The position numbers and the translations under genes were made by a program. A DNA stretch of 64,000 nt from Hungatella effluvii (GTDB taxonomy: Bacteria > Bacillota > Clostridia > Lachnospirales > Lachnospiraceae), in assembly GCF_003201875.1 (NCBI RefSeq), contig NZ_QJKD01000021.1, positions 35,120 to 99,119 on the forward strand, read 5' to 3'. This document shows positions 43,955-53,004 of the stretch, piece by piece. Numbering within the stretch: the stretch's first letter is position 1; each line of letters begins with the position of its first letter. Below the pieces are notes generated by a model. That model saw nothing but the letters and a program-made list of their open reading frames with translations, had not been told where the DNA came from and did no database searches.

Positions 43955-45805
43955 TTAAACCAGGGAAATCTTATAGATATTCATCCAGTAATCGATCTGA
44001 AGTATATAGGCCAGCATCTGCGGACCCGCCATCAGCTGGCCGTACCATGGTTTTCCGTAATCGGAAGGATTTTTAAGAAACGTTTCCAGTTTTTTTCTGT
44101 CCAGAAACTGCATGACAGGCGAGGACGAATCGTTCATGACTTCGCGGACACGGCTGGTGAGGAGTTTTTCGTAATTCGTGTCGTAAGTCTTCGGATAGGG
44201 CGATTTCCTGCGGAACAGGATATCGTCGGGCAGAAGGCCTTTCCCGGACTGACGCAGAAGGTTTTTGACCAGGCCATCCCTTGTCTTCATGTCCCAGGGT
44301 ACATTCCAGACGTATTCCATAATCCTGTGGTCGGCAAACGGCACCCTGGCTTCCAGACTGGAATACATGCTGGCGCGGTCCATACGGTTTAAAAGAGTCT
44401 GCATGAACCAGCGAAGATTTAAGTAAGAGATCTCCCGGCGGCGCGCCTCTGTGGGCGAGTCTTCGGACAGGGTGGGAGTCTCCGCGACAGACCTCTCATA
44501 CGTTTCTTTGACGTATTCGTCCATCTGCAGGTAATCGAGAAAATCATCTTTCAGAAGGATTTTTCTCGCCTCTAAGTCCATCGTCCATGGGAAGGTGTGG
44601 GCTCGGAAGCATTCCTCCTTGTGGAACCAGGGATAGCCGCCGAATATTTCATCGGCGCATTCGCCGGTCAGGGCGACCTTGTTATACTCCTTGACCAGAG
44701 AGCAGAAATGCAGCATGGACGAATCGATGTCCCCCATGGCGGGCAGATCGTGGGCCAGCACCGAATCACAGAGACGGTCAGCCTGATCGGTGTTGCCGCA
44801 TTCCAGATAGTGGTGGTCGGAGTCCAGAAATTCCACCATCCGGTCCACAAACGGGCGGTCTTGAGATGGCTGGAAGGAATTGGCCTTGAAATACTTATCA
44901 TTGTTCACAAAATCAAAGGAAAACGTGGTCAGTTTTTTTCCCTGCTTTTTAAGTTCCGCGGCGCAGACGGCGGAAACCAGGCTGGAATCCACTCCACCGG
45001 AGAGAAAGGTACAGATGGGAACATCGGACACCATCTGGCGTTTGATAGAGTCCTGAACGAGAAAGGCCGTCTTCTCAATGGTCTTTTCATAGCTGTCCTC
45101 ATGAGGAAGGCTCACTAATTTCCAGTAACAGTGGGAAGAGACGCCCTCTGGGGAACAGATGAGAAAATGGCCGGGGAGAACTTCCTCCATACCGGCAAAT
45201 ACACCACAGCCATAAGTTCTGGCGGGACCGATGGAGAAGACCTCATTCAGTCCCTTCCGGTCCAGTTCCGGTCGGATGCCGGGAACGGCCAGGATTCCTT
45301 TCAGTTCCGATGCGAACAGAATCTCGTCGCCGCGGACCGTGTAGAAGAGCGGCTTTACACCCGCCCGGTCGCGGAACAGGATGACACGATCGTGTAAGGC
45401 GTCGTAAAAGGCGATGGCAAAGATGCCGTTCAGCCGCTTGACAAAGTCGGGGCCGTATTCGATACATCCGGTGAGAATCACCTCTGTGTCACTGGTGGTG
45501 GCGAAAGAGTGTCCCTGCGCGCGCAGTTCTGTCCGCAGCTCCTCCGTGTTATAAAGCTCCCCGTTGTAGGCGATGGAATATGTGCGGCCTCCGACCTCCT
45601 TTTCCATGGGCTGATGCCCGCTGACTAGGTCTATGATGGACAGACGGGCGTGGGAGAGACCGGCATGTTTGCTCAGGCAGACACCGGAATCGTCGGGGCC
45701 GCGGTGTCTTTGCACCGCGGCCATGCCTTTTAAGATATCCCGGTAACGGGCCTCCTCTTCTAAGTAATTGTGATGCGGGTTATAAAAGCCTGCAATTCCA
45801 CACAT
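43955..45805 (-). CDS. asnB: asparagine synthase (glutamine-hydrolysing)
   Basis: This enzyme makes asparagine from aspartate, ATP and glutamine. The start at 45805 is fixed by chemistry: MCGIAGF puts the nucleophile Cys at position 2, which must be N-terminal. The glutaminase domain shows AYNGELYN and TSDTEVIL, and the synthetase domain has the PP-loop FLSGGVDSS near residue 260. The length is 616 residues. It lies 79 nt after the membrane transporter gene on the same strand and may be co-transcribed. Confidence 0.96.
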   Translation of the reverse strand: MCGIAGFYNPHHNYLEEEARYRDILKGMAAVQRHRGPDDSGVCLSKHAGLSHARLSIIDLVSGHQPMEKEVGGRTYSIAYNGELYNTEELRTELRAQGHSFATTSDTEVILTGCIEYGPDFVKRLNGIFAIAFYDALHDRVILFRDRAGVKPLFYTVRGDEILFASELKGILAVPGIRPELDRKGLNEVFSIGPARTYGCGVFAGMEEVLPGHFLICSPEGVSSHCYWKLVSLPHEDSYEKTIEKTAFLVQDSIKRQMVSDVPICTFLSGGVDSSLVSAVCAAELKKQGKKLTTFSFDFVNNDKYFKANSFQPSQDRPFVDRMVEFLDSDHHYLECGNTDQADRLCDSVLAHDLPAMGDIDSSMLHFCSLVKEYNKVALTGECADEIFGGYPWFHKEECFRAHTFPWTMDLEARKILLKDDFLDYLQMDEYVKETYERSVAETPTLSEDSPTEARRREISYLNLRWFMQTLLNRMDRASMYSSLEARVPFADHRIMEYVWNVPWDMKTRDGLVKNLLRQSGKGLLPDDILFRRKSPYPKTYDTNYEKLLTSRVREVMNDSSSPVMQFLDRKKLETFLKNPSDYGKPWYGQLMAGPQMLAYILQIDYWMNIYKISLV

Positions 45806-45883
45806 GGCAGATTCCTCCATTTCATTAAGATGCGTGATTCAAAAGTGCATGATTCAGGATACGTATTTCCGTTACTGTTACTG

Positions 45884-47254
45884 CTACAGCAGAAGGCAGC
45901 CGGTTAAAAAGGCAAAGAGAAAGCCGATTAAGACCGGCGGAAGATTCTTACGGGCCAGATCTAAGGGGCTGACGTTGCAGATGGCGGCCACAGGGATAAG
46001 TCCCCAGGGAACGATGGTACCGCCTCCCACGAAGATCGCGGAGATCTGCCCGAGAGAAGCCAGTACCGGTACCGAAGCGCCGACGGCGGTGCCGAAGGTA
46101 TGGGCCAGGGAGCCTGTTAAGGGAAGGCCGGAGAAACCGGAACCGTCGAGACCGGTCAGACTTCCTACGACCATCTGGATAAGGGCTGCCATATATTTGT
46201 TTAAGGGCGCATTGTGAGCCAGCCAGACAGCCCAGTCATTCATGATGCCGCTCTGGTACTGATCGCCCATGATCGTGGTAATGCCGCTGCCGCCAAGGAA
46301 GAAGAAGGCGCCGATGATAATGACGGGGGCGAAGATCTTAATGGCGAAGAGGAAGCCGCCTGTCACGTAATCGGTCACCTTTTCCAGCGACTGTCTGCCA
46401 AATCCGGCGACTGCGCCGGCACACATCACCAGTACGGCGGTGCCGGAAACCATGCTGGTGGCGTCTCCGCCCTTTAAGTCGAAGGCCAGCATCAGAAGAA
46501 TATCGGCGAGAAAGGCCGCGGGAGTGAGGACCGCGATGGCGATGGCCGCTTTCGTCACTTTCTTCCGCTCCTCAGGCAGGGCCTCTGCGGACACGGTCTC
46601 GGTGGCTGCCATACTCTTACGGTTTAAAAGATATGCGGCGGTTACGGTGACAATTCCCATGACCCAGAAAACGGGACGCCCCTGAGTGAGAATATCGGAA
46701 GTGGAGATTCCGGCGGCGCCGGCGGAAACGGCAGGCGCACCCTGGATGACGAAATCATAGCTTAAAGCAATTCCGTGACCGAAAAGGTTCATAGCCATGG
46801 CCGCGGCGAGCGGTTTTAAACCGGCCTTGACTGCAAATGGCAGCATAATCGCGCCGACTAAAGCCACAGAAGGTGACGGCCAGAGGAAGAGGGAGAAGAG
46901 CAGCATGGTGATTCCGAGAATCCACCATGTGACGGAGGGGGTCTTCATGATTTTCGACATGGGTACCATCATCAGGTAGTCGCTGCCTAAGTCTTTTAAG
47001 CATTTGGACAGAGCCGTTACCAGGGCGATGGTGGCTATGACTTCCATGAATTCTTTCGCTGCGAACAGAATAGAATTAAATACGGTCATGATTCCGCCTG
47101 TTATGGAACCAAGACCGATGGTTCCGAGGAGAAATAAAAAGGCGATACAGACGGCGGGAGTGTCTTTTCGCAGGACCATGACAGCGAGAATTACAAGAAC
47201 ACCGATTAGATAAACATAGTGCAGAGGGGTCAGCACTACGGCAGAATCGAACAT
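45884..47254 (-). CDS. integral membrane transporter of unknown substrate
   Basis: About 456 residues with some 11-12 hydrophobic segments and re-entrant-loop-like glycine-rich motifs (GLDGSGFSGLPLTGSLAH; FVGGGTIVPWGLIP). This pattern is seen in GntP/CitMHS-like ion-transporter families, although I cannot assign the exact family. The start at 47254 (MFDSAVVLTPLHYVYL) is chosen because AGGAG lies 8 nt upstream; the frame is open to 47287. It is upstream of asnB on the same strand. Confidence 0.75.
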   Translation of the reverse strand: MFDSAVVLTPLHYVYLIGVLVILAVMVLRKDTPAVCIAFLFLLGTIGLGSITGGIMTVFNSILFAAKEFMEVIATIALVTALSKCLKDLGSDYLMMVPMSKIMKTPSVTWWILGITMLLFSLFLWPSPSVALVGAIMLPFAVKAGLKPLAAAMAMNLFGHGIALSYDFVIQGAPAVSAGAAGISTSDILTQGRPVFWVMGIVTVTAAYLLNRKSMAATETVSAEALPEERKKVTKAAIAIAVLTPAAFLADILLMLAFDLKGGDATSMVSGTAVLVMCAGAVAGFGRQSLEKVTDYVTGGFLFAIKIFAPVIIIGAFFFLGGSGITTIMGDQYQSGIMNDWAVWLAHNAPLNKYMAALIQMVVGSLTGLDGSGFSGLPLTGSLAHTFGTAVGASVPVLASLGQISAIFVGGGTIVPWGLIPVAAICNVSPLDLARKNLPPVLIGFLFAFLTGCLLL

Positions 47255-47393
47255 AAGAACCACTCCTGAATTTAGAATATAATCCATAGTATGAAGCGTG
47301 GGAAGAGCCAGTGCTCAATAGTTGCGAAATTTTCAGCGGAAGCTTGAAATTTGCCCTGGCATCTCCTATACTTAAACCTAAAGGAGAACACAT

Positions 47394-49250
47394 ATGCAGA
47401 TCACATCAGTCCACATCAGGAATTTTAAATCCATCCGTGAGATGGAGATTCATGGTATCGAAAATGCCCTGATTCTGGTGGGAAAGAACAACACGGGGAA
47501 GACCTCGGTGCTGGATGCCATCCGTGCGGTGGCCGGTTCTTACCAGATACGGGAGAGCGACTTTAATGAAAGAAAACAGAATATTGAGATATCCATCACC
47601 CTGAGTTTTACAGAGGAAGATCTTCATATGTTCCACCGGGCGGGAATTGTGAGTCAGTACAAGCGGTATGATGCGTGGCGCCGGGATTTCTGTGCAAAGC
47701 TGCCGTCGTATGAGGAGGAAGCCCTGTCATTTACATTTGTGGTAAACTGGAAGGGGGAGTCACGCCTTTTCGATGGATATAAGAAGAACAACCGGTATAT
47801 CCAGGAGGTATTTCCCAGGATTTATTATATCGATACCGAGCGTCAGCTAAAACAGTTTCAGGATGATCTGTTCATGTTTCAGGAGGATGAGCAGCTGATC
47901 AGACTGCGCGCCCACGTCTGCATGTTCGATGCGGCAAAGGAGTGCAACCAGTGTTTCAAATGCATCGGTCTGATCAATCAGAAAAAACCGGAAGAATTAA
48001 AGCTTTACGAGACGTCCAAGCTTCTGGAATATAAGATGTATCAGCTTAATTTAAAAGAGTTTACGGAAAAGGTCAACGCCAATTACAGAAAGAACGGCGG
48101 ATTCGAGGAAATCAAGTTCACCTTGAACTGCAATCCGGATGAGATGTTTCATGTGACGGCGGAGACGTACCACGAAGAACACGGGCGGCTGAATCCCATC
48201 GAAAATCTCAGCGGGGGCATGAAGAGCATCTATATGCTGTCGCTGCTTCAGACGTACACGGACGATGAGAAGCGGATCCCCAGCGTGATCATTGTGGAAG
48301 ATCCCGAGATTTTCCTTCATCCTCATTTGCAGAAGATATCCAGTGAGATCCTGTACCAGCTGTCGAAGAAGAATCAGGTGATCTTCACGACCCATTCGCC
48401 GAATATGCTGTTTAACTTTACCAGCCGCCAGATTCGCCAGGTGGTCCTGGACGAGGAAGACTATTCCGTGGTGCGCAAACGCACGGATATCGACGCCATT
48501 TTAGACGATCTCGGTTATGGGGCCAATGATTTCCTGAACGTGAGCTTCGTCTTTATCGTGGAGGGAAAACAGGATAAGAGCCGGCTGCCGCTATTGCTGG
48601 AAAAGTATTATTCGGAGATTCATGATGCTAACGGCAATCTGTCCCGGATTTCGATTATCACCACCAACAGCTGTACCAATATCAAGACGTACGCCAACTT
48701 AAAATACATGAATCAGGTGTATTTGCGGGATCAGTTTCTGATGATCCGCGACGGCGACGGAAAGAACCCGGAGGAACTGGCGGGCCAGCTCTGCCGGTAC
48801 TACGACGAGCGGAGCCTGGAGGATGTCGATAAGCTGCCGAAGGTTACGAGGAGAAATGTGCTGATTCTTAAGTACTATTCCTTTGAAAATTACTTCTTAA
48901 ATCCAAAGATTATGGCAGAGCTTGGAATTGTGAAGAGCGAGGAGGCATTCTATGAGACGCTCTTTTCCAAATGGCAGGAGTATTTATACCGCCTGCAGTC
49001 AGGCCGCCATCTGACAGAGGTGCTGGGAGGGACGCTCTCATCTGTGGAAGAACTGAAGGCGCATATGGAAGAGTTTAAGATCTATATGAGAGGCCACAAC
49101 CTCTATGATATCTTCTATGGCCCGTATAAGAAACGGGAGACGGAGATTCTGAGAAAGTACATGGAGCTGGCGCCGAGAGAGGATTTTAAGGACATTTTGG
49201 AGGCCATCGACCGGTTTGTCTATTTTGACAGCAGGAAAGTGGACGCTTAA
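47394..49250 (+). CDS. OLD-family ATP-dependent endonuclease (AAA ATPase + TOPRIM)
   Basis: This 618-residue protein has an ABC-type ATPase with Walker A VGKNNTGKTS at about residues 29-38, signature-like ENLSGGMKS near 278 and Walker B IIVEDPEIFLH near 302. A TOPRIM nuclease follows with FIVEGKQDKSR near 387 and RDGDGK near 452. An unusual Cys cluster (CMFDAAKECNQCFKC, about residues 176-190) is inserted in the ATPase. OLD/GajA-type proteins act on DNA and often in phage defence. It is transcribed divergently from the transporter and has its own terminator. Confidence 0.9.
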   Translation: MQITSVHIRNFKSIREMEIHGIENALILVGKNNTGKTSVLDAIRAVAGSYQIRESDFNERKQNIEISITLSFTEEDLHMFHRAGIVSQYKRYDAWRRDFCAKLPSYEEEALSFTFVVNWKGESRLFDGYKKNNRYIQEVFPRIYYIDTERQLKQFQDDLFMFQEDEQLIRLRAHVCMFDAAKECNQCFKCIGLINQKKPEELKLYETSKLLEYKMYQLNLKEFTEKVNANYRKNGGFEEIKFTLNCNPDEMFHVTAETYHEEHGRLNPIENLSGGMKSIYMLSLLQTYTDDEKRIPSVIIVEDPEIFLHPHLQKISSEILYQLSKKNQVIFTTHSPNMLFNFTSRQIRQVVLDEEDYSVVRKRTDIDAILDDLGYGANDFLNVSFVFIVEGKQDKSRLPLLLEKYYSEIHDANGNLSRISIITTNSCTNIKTYANLKYMNQVYLRDQFLMIRDGDGKNPEELAGQLCRYYDERSLEDVDKLPKVTRRNVLILKYYSFENYFLNPKIMAELGIVKSEEAFYETLFSKWQEYLYRLQSGRHLTEVLGGTLSSVEELKAHMEEFKIYMRGHNLYDIFYGPYKKRETEILRKYMELAPREDFKDILEAIDRFVYFDSRKVDA

Positions 49251-49320
49251 GGCACGAGGCCCGGGCCACCATGGAAATAAGAACTGACAACCGATAAAAG
49301 TTAGGAAAAATTTAAAGAAA

Positions 49321-49364
49321 GCGGGCCGGAAAATATGACAGGATTTTCCGGCCCGCATTTTTTG
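49321..49364. terminator. bidirectional terminator
   Basis: GCGGGCCGGAAAAT pairs perfectly with ATTTTCCGGCCCGC, followed by ATTTTTT on the plus strand, with an A-rich 5' side that can serve the convergent minus-strand gene. Confidence 0.9.
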
Positions 49365-49384
49365 ATATTGATGATGGAAACGGA

Positions 49385-50185
49385 CTACGCTTTTTCTACC
49401 GGAAACAGGATAGCAGTCTCCAGTTCTTCTGCAGAAGAGACCATATTCTCGTCCTTTAGATACCGCTCAATGCTGATTCCGGTAAGCTGGTATTCCGGAT
49501 GCTCATCCAGATATTGACAGATCGCCTGATACCCGGTGTGTACCTCCTCCAGCGGCCCCTGGTGGATCGCGGCGACACAGAGGGATTCCGGCAGAAGCTT
49601 CGTGTCCGGATGCGCTTCCGCTACCTGAAGCTGTGCTTCCACCTCCATCCTGTCTTCGTTGAATTCATTTCCCATGTAGACCAGCTGACAGGGACCCGCG
49701 CGGTGCAGGCCGCGTACCTTAGCCTGGGCCATGAGGTCAGAGATGAGCCCGTGAATGTCCTGGGCCTTGATGGCAATGGTGCGTTTAACGGAGAAGACGC
49801 GCTGCTCCGGTGCGTTCATGACAATGATGTTGTAGTTCCGATTCATGGTTATGCCCTCCTTAAAATGGGAGATATCCCGTTCCATGCAGGTGAGCGTCTC
49901 TGTCAGGCTGGCCGTCTGCTCTTTTACGCGCTCGTACTGAAGCAGAATCTGGATATTCAACTCTGCCTCCGTAAGCGTCAGCAGCCGTTTGATTTCGGCC
50001 AGTGAGAAGCCGTATCGCTTCAGCGTCTCGATTCGCTGAAATGTGGGAATCTGGCTGCTGTCATAATAGCGGTACCCGTTCTGTGCGTCCGTGGCGGCCG
50101 GATGCAGCAGGCCGATGCGGTCATAATGGCGCAGCATCCTTGTGGAAATGCAGCAGAATTTTGAAAATTCTCCAATGGTAAACAT
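49385..50185 (-). CDS. MerR family regulator with GyrI-like effector domain
   Basis: The N-terminal MerR domain (TIGEFSKFCCISTRMLRHYDRIGLLHP) is followed by a coiled coil and a C-terminal GyrI-like small-molecule-binding domain (residues about 120-266; QRVFSVKRTIA, VAAIHQGPLEE, YQLTGISIERYL). The length of 266 residues fits BmrR-type drug-responsive activators. GGAGG lies 5-6 nt before the ATG. No efflux gene is adjacent. Confidence 0.92.
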   Translation of the reverse strand: MFTIGEFSKFCCISTRMLRHYDRIGLLHPAATDAQNGYRYYDSSQIPTFQRIETLKRYGFSLAEIKRLLTLTEAELNIQILLQYERVKEQTASLTETLTCMERDISHFKEGITMNRNYNIIVMNAPEQRVFSVKRTIAIKAQDIHGLISDLMAQAKVRGLHRAGPCQLVYMGNEFNEDRMEVEAQLQVAEAHPDTKLLPESLCVAAIHQGPLEEVHTGYQAICQYLDEHPEYQLTGISIERYLKDENMVSSAEELETAILFPVEKA

Positions 50186-50289
50186 AGGGACCTCCCAAAA
50201 GTGAAATGGTGTTGTGCTGATATCGCGTTGTCAGGTGCAAAACCGGTTCTGAGTGTATTGTACACCTTCCCACTGTGATAAGGTCAAGG

Positions 50290-50553
50290 GGAAATTTTTC
50301 TTAATCCGCAGTGTGTCCGTTCCGCCCCGGCAGACTCCGCTTTCTGTTCCTGTTTCGGCAGTAAGAAGCTGTAAATGTGTGGGATTTTTCTAAAAGCCTG
50401 CCGCAAAGTTCGGAACTCGCTGCGCTCAGACAACCGCACTTTGCGGCAGAACGAAAAACCCCACGCATTAACAGCTTCTAACAGCCTGCAAACGTCACAG
50501 AAAACGGAGTCTGCCGGGGCAGAACGGACACACCGCGGATTAAGAAAAATCTT
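50290..50553. repeat. large palindromic element, copy 1
   Basis: Three concentric helices are seen: outer 50290-50346 with 50497-50553 (57 positions, few mismatches, several G-U tolerant); middle 50364-50390 with 50453-50479; inner 50398-50413 with 50434-50449. The cap is a 20-nt loop AACTCGCTGCGCTCAGACAA at 50414-50433. Internal-loop motifs TTTCGG, TTTTTCTAAAA and CCTGCAAA..TCACAG are shared with the copy at 60347. No protein is encoded; reading frames through it are accidental. Confidence 0.92.
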
Positions 50554-50560
50554 GAATTTA

Positions 50561-50654
50561 GAAAAGATAAAAAGCAAAAGATAAAAAACAAGAGATAAAA
50601 AGCAAAAGATAAAAAACAAAAGATAAAAGCAAAAGATAAAAGCAAAAGATAAAA
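50561..50654. repeat. AT-rich tandem repeat next to the palindrome
   Basis: About seven imperfect repeats of AAAAGATAAAA(A)(G/A)C lie between the palindromic element and the WYL regulator gene. Unit length varies between about 11 and 15 nt. Confidence 0.85.
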
Positions 50655-50739
50655 TAATTAATCAAAAGTGTACAATCATAATATTGCTGACAAAGCATGT
50701 CAGGTTTTATCTGATATGATGAAAAACGAGGTGATAGCA

Positions 50740-51654
50740 ATGATAGAGAGCCGGCTGTTCAAAATTATATACTACCTGATGGAAAAGGGACAGGCCACTG
50801 CGCTGGAGCTGGCGGAGAAGTTTGAGGTGTCGGTGCGGACGATTTACCGGGATATTGATAGGATCAGCGGGGCGGGGGTGCCTGTCTATTCGGTGGCGGG
50901 GCGAAGCGGGGGAATTCGTTTGCTGGACCGATTTGTGCTGGAGAAATCGCTGCTTTCGGAAGAGGAGATGAGGGATATTCTGTTCGGCCTGCAGAGTCTG
51001 GCGGCGGTTCAGAATTCTGATATGGAGACGGTCTTATCGAAACTGAGGGCTGCGTTTCAGATGGCGGATACGAGCTGGATCGAAGTGGATGTTTCCCGCT
51101 GGGGAAGCGACCCGGAGAGGGAACGGATGGATTTTAACGTGCTGAAACAGGCGGTTATGGCGAGACGGCAGATCCATTTTAAGTACTATGGCTCCAATGG
51201 AATAGCCAGTGAACGGGACTGCCATCCGTACAGGCTGATCTATAAGGACAAGGCGTGGTATCTGTATGCGTGGTGCCTGGTCAGAGAAGATTTCCGGCTG
51301 TTCCGTTTATCGCGGATCAAGGAGATTGTGCTGACGGGGATCCTGTTTGATCGCATACCGGAAGGAACAGAGCCGGATCTGACACGATGGGAGAAGGAAA
51401 GAGAGCCTGTCTCTGTGGTTCTGCGTTTTCCGAAGGAAGCGGCCTCCAGAGTGTATGACGTGTTCGATGACCGGGTGGTTACGGAATGTGACGGGGAACT
51501 TACTGTCCGGGCGGTTATGCCGGACAATGAGTGGTTGTACGGCTTCCTGATGTCCTTTGGAGATAAAGTTACCGTGTTGAGTCCGCTTTCTTTGAAGCGA
51601 GAGGTGGAAAAGAGACTGAAGTCTGCACTGCAGCACTATGAGGAGAATCGATGA
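50740..51654 (+). CDS. YafY-type HTH/WYL transcriptional regulator
   Basis: About 304 residues. An N-terminal DeoR-like helix-turn-helix (ALELAEKFEVSVRTIYRDIDRIS) is followed by a WYL domain; the signature region reads KDKAWYLYAWCLVREDFRLFRLSRI near residue 170. WYL domains bind nucleic acid or small ligands and often regulate DNA-damage or defence genes. The start at 50740 follows GAGGTGA with 5-nt spacing; the longer frame from 50668 has no site. It overlaps the next gene by 4 nt (ATGA). Confidence 0.92.
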   Translation: MIESRLFKIIYYLMEKGQATALELAEKFEVSVRTIYRDIDRISGAGVPVYSVAGRSGGIRLLDRFVLEKSLLSEEEMRDILFGLQSLAAVQNSDMETVLSKLRAAFQMADTSWIEVDVSRWGSDPERERMDFNVLKQAVMARRQIHFKYYGSNGIASERDCHPYRLIYKDKAWYLYAWCLVREDFRLFRLSRIKEIVLTGILFDRIPEGTEPDLTRWEKEREPVSVVLRFPKEAASRVYDVFDDRVVTECDGELTVRAVMPDNEWLYGFLMSFGDKVTVLSPLSLKREVEKRLKSALQHYEENR

Positions 51655-52247
51655 ATATCAGAGAAGAAATGGAAAAAAGAAATGGTAATCAAGAGGCATT
51701 TGTATTTCAGGATTTAGAGGTGAAGCCCGAGCAAATCCGGGCGGTTTTGATTAATGAGGTGGTGCCACCAAACCCGGCGGATGACTTTTACGGCGGTGAC
51801 GGGGCGTCCTATTTATCGACGGCAATTCCGCTGTTTCAGAAGGCCGGAGCACAGGTGAATGGTGCGGGAGAACTGCTGGAGCAGGGGATTTACCTTACAA
51901 ATGCAGTGAAAATGCCCAAGACGGCCCCGGCCATTGAGAGAAGCACCATCGAAAAAAGTCTGCCGTATCTGGAGTGGGAGCTGTCTCTCTTTCCTCATGT
52001 GAAAGTGATCATGCTGATGGGGGATGTGGCGAAAAAGGCCTTTAACATGATAAGTAAAAAGGCCACTGGGAAAAATGTGATTCCGTCGGTATCTACCTAT
52101 AAGATACGAAAGAGTGAAATATGGTATCAGGGTATCCGGATTATGCCTTCCTACATTATGACCGGGCAAAATATTTTAATTGAAAAGTCAAAAGCCGAAA
52201 TGGCGGCTGAAGATATTTCTGTCATGCTTTCCATAATCAAAGAATAG
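51651..52247 (+). CDS. uracil-DNA-glycosylase superfamily protein
   Basis: This 198-residue protein shows the UDG-superfamily pattern: AVLINEVVPPNPADDFYGGDG near the N terminus, GIYLTNAVKMPK, and VIMLMGDVAKKAF. The C-terminal His-loop reads RIMPSYIMTGQN rather than the usual HPS motif, so base-excision activity is uncertain. It is translationally coupled to the WYL regulator, suggesting that the regulator controls it. Confidence 0.75.
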   Translation: MNIREEMEKRNGNQEAFVFQDLEVKPEQIRAVLINEVVPPNPADDFYGGDGASYLSTAIPLFQKAGAQVNGAGELLEQGIYLTNAVKMPKTAPAIERSTIEKSLPYLEWELSLFPHVKVIMLMGDVAKKAFNMISKKATGKNVIPSVSTYKIRKSEIWYQGIRIMPSYIMTGQNILIEKSKAEMAAEDISVMLSIIKE

Positions 52248-52250
52248 GAT

Positions 52251-52317
52251 ATGCCTGCATCATACCGTACCGCAGAGTTAAAACGCGGAGGTATGACGCA
52301 GGCATTGGTTGTTTGAC
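52251..52317 (+). terminator. hairpin after the UDG-like gene
   Basis: ATGCCTGC with GCAGGCAT, plus inner ATACC with GGTAT and CCGC with GCGG, form a stepped stem followed by TGGTTGTTTG. Confidence 0.65.
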
Positions 52318-52422
52318 AGGAAAGCCCGTACTGTTAGTTGTTTCAATCCACGCCCTAAGGGAATATGGCTGCTGAAGCGGCCATGCCCCGGCGCGCGAGT
52401 CCGGTAATCGGATTAGATCGGG

Positions 52423-52992
52423 TTACGCCTGACTGGCGTGTTCCGGGAGAAGGTCCGTTTTCAGCAGACCGTATAAATAGTAATCGCACCAGGAAGAGAC
52501 CATTTTTCCCTGCCGGATGCAGCCCTCCCGTGTGAAGCCGGCCTTTTCCAGCGTTTTGCAGGAGGCGGTGTTTCTTACGTCCACATCGGTCCAGAGCCTC
52601 TGAAGTTCCGTGCGCGTGAAGCAGAAATCCACCACGCTTTTCAGGGCTTCCGTCATGAGGCCATTTCCCTGACAGGCAGGCGAGAGGCGGTAGGAGACCT
52701 TGGCCATCCGGTCGTTCTCGATTAAGTAGACCCAGAATTCCCCAATTACCTTATTGTCTTTCTTGTTCGCGGTGCCCCAGTGGAAGCTTTTCGTTGGTTT
52801 CTGATTGGCGGCTGTGAAAAGCAGTTCCGGATTTAAATCGTGTCTGCCGGGTCGCTTTCCCCAATAGAGGTACAGGCCGGGATCGCTCATCCACTCCCGC
52901 AAATCGTCAGTATCCTCCGGCCTGAGTTCCCTTAAAATCAGCCGTTCTGTTTCAAAAACCGGTTTTTTGATCAGATAGTCTTTTAAACTCAT
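52423..52992 (-). CDS. GNAT family N-acetyltransferase (RimJ-like)
   Basis: 189 residues with N-terminal ETERLILRELRPEDTDDL, acetyl-CoA region YRLSPACQGNGLMTEALKSVV and C-terminal NTASCKTLEKAGFTREG. This matches the RimJ/RimL-type group. It follows the TrmO-like gene by 12 nt on the same strand, so both are probably one transcript. AGAGGAGG precedes the ATG. Confidence 0.92.
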   Translation of the reverse strand: MSLKDYLIKKPVFETERLILRELRPEDTDDLREWMSDPGLYLYWGKRPGRHDLNPELLFTAANQKPTKSFHWGTANKKDNKVIGEFWVYLIENDRMAKVSYRLSPACQGNGLMTEALKSVVDFCFTRTELQRLWTDVDVRNTASCKTLEKAGFTREGCIRQGKMVSSWCDYYLYGLLKTDLLPEHASQA

Positions 52993-53004
52993 GGCCGCCT
53001 CCTC

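Noticed and set aside
50290..50553. Reading frames through the palindrome (e.g. containing LSERSEFR)
   Set aside because: They have no ribosome binding site and exist in several frames because of the palindrome; the conserved unit is the nucleic-acid structure.
52340..52354. GTTTCAATCCACGCC, like one end of a type I-C CRISPR repeat
   Set aside because: Only a single partial copy is present, with no second repeat, spacer or cas gene nearby.
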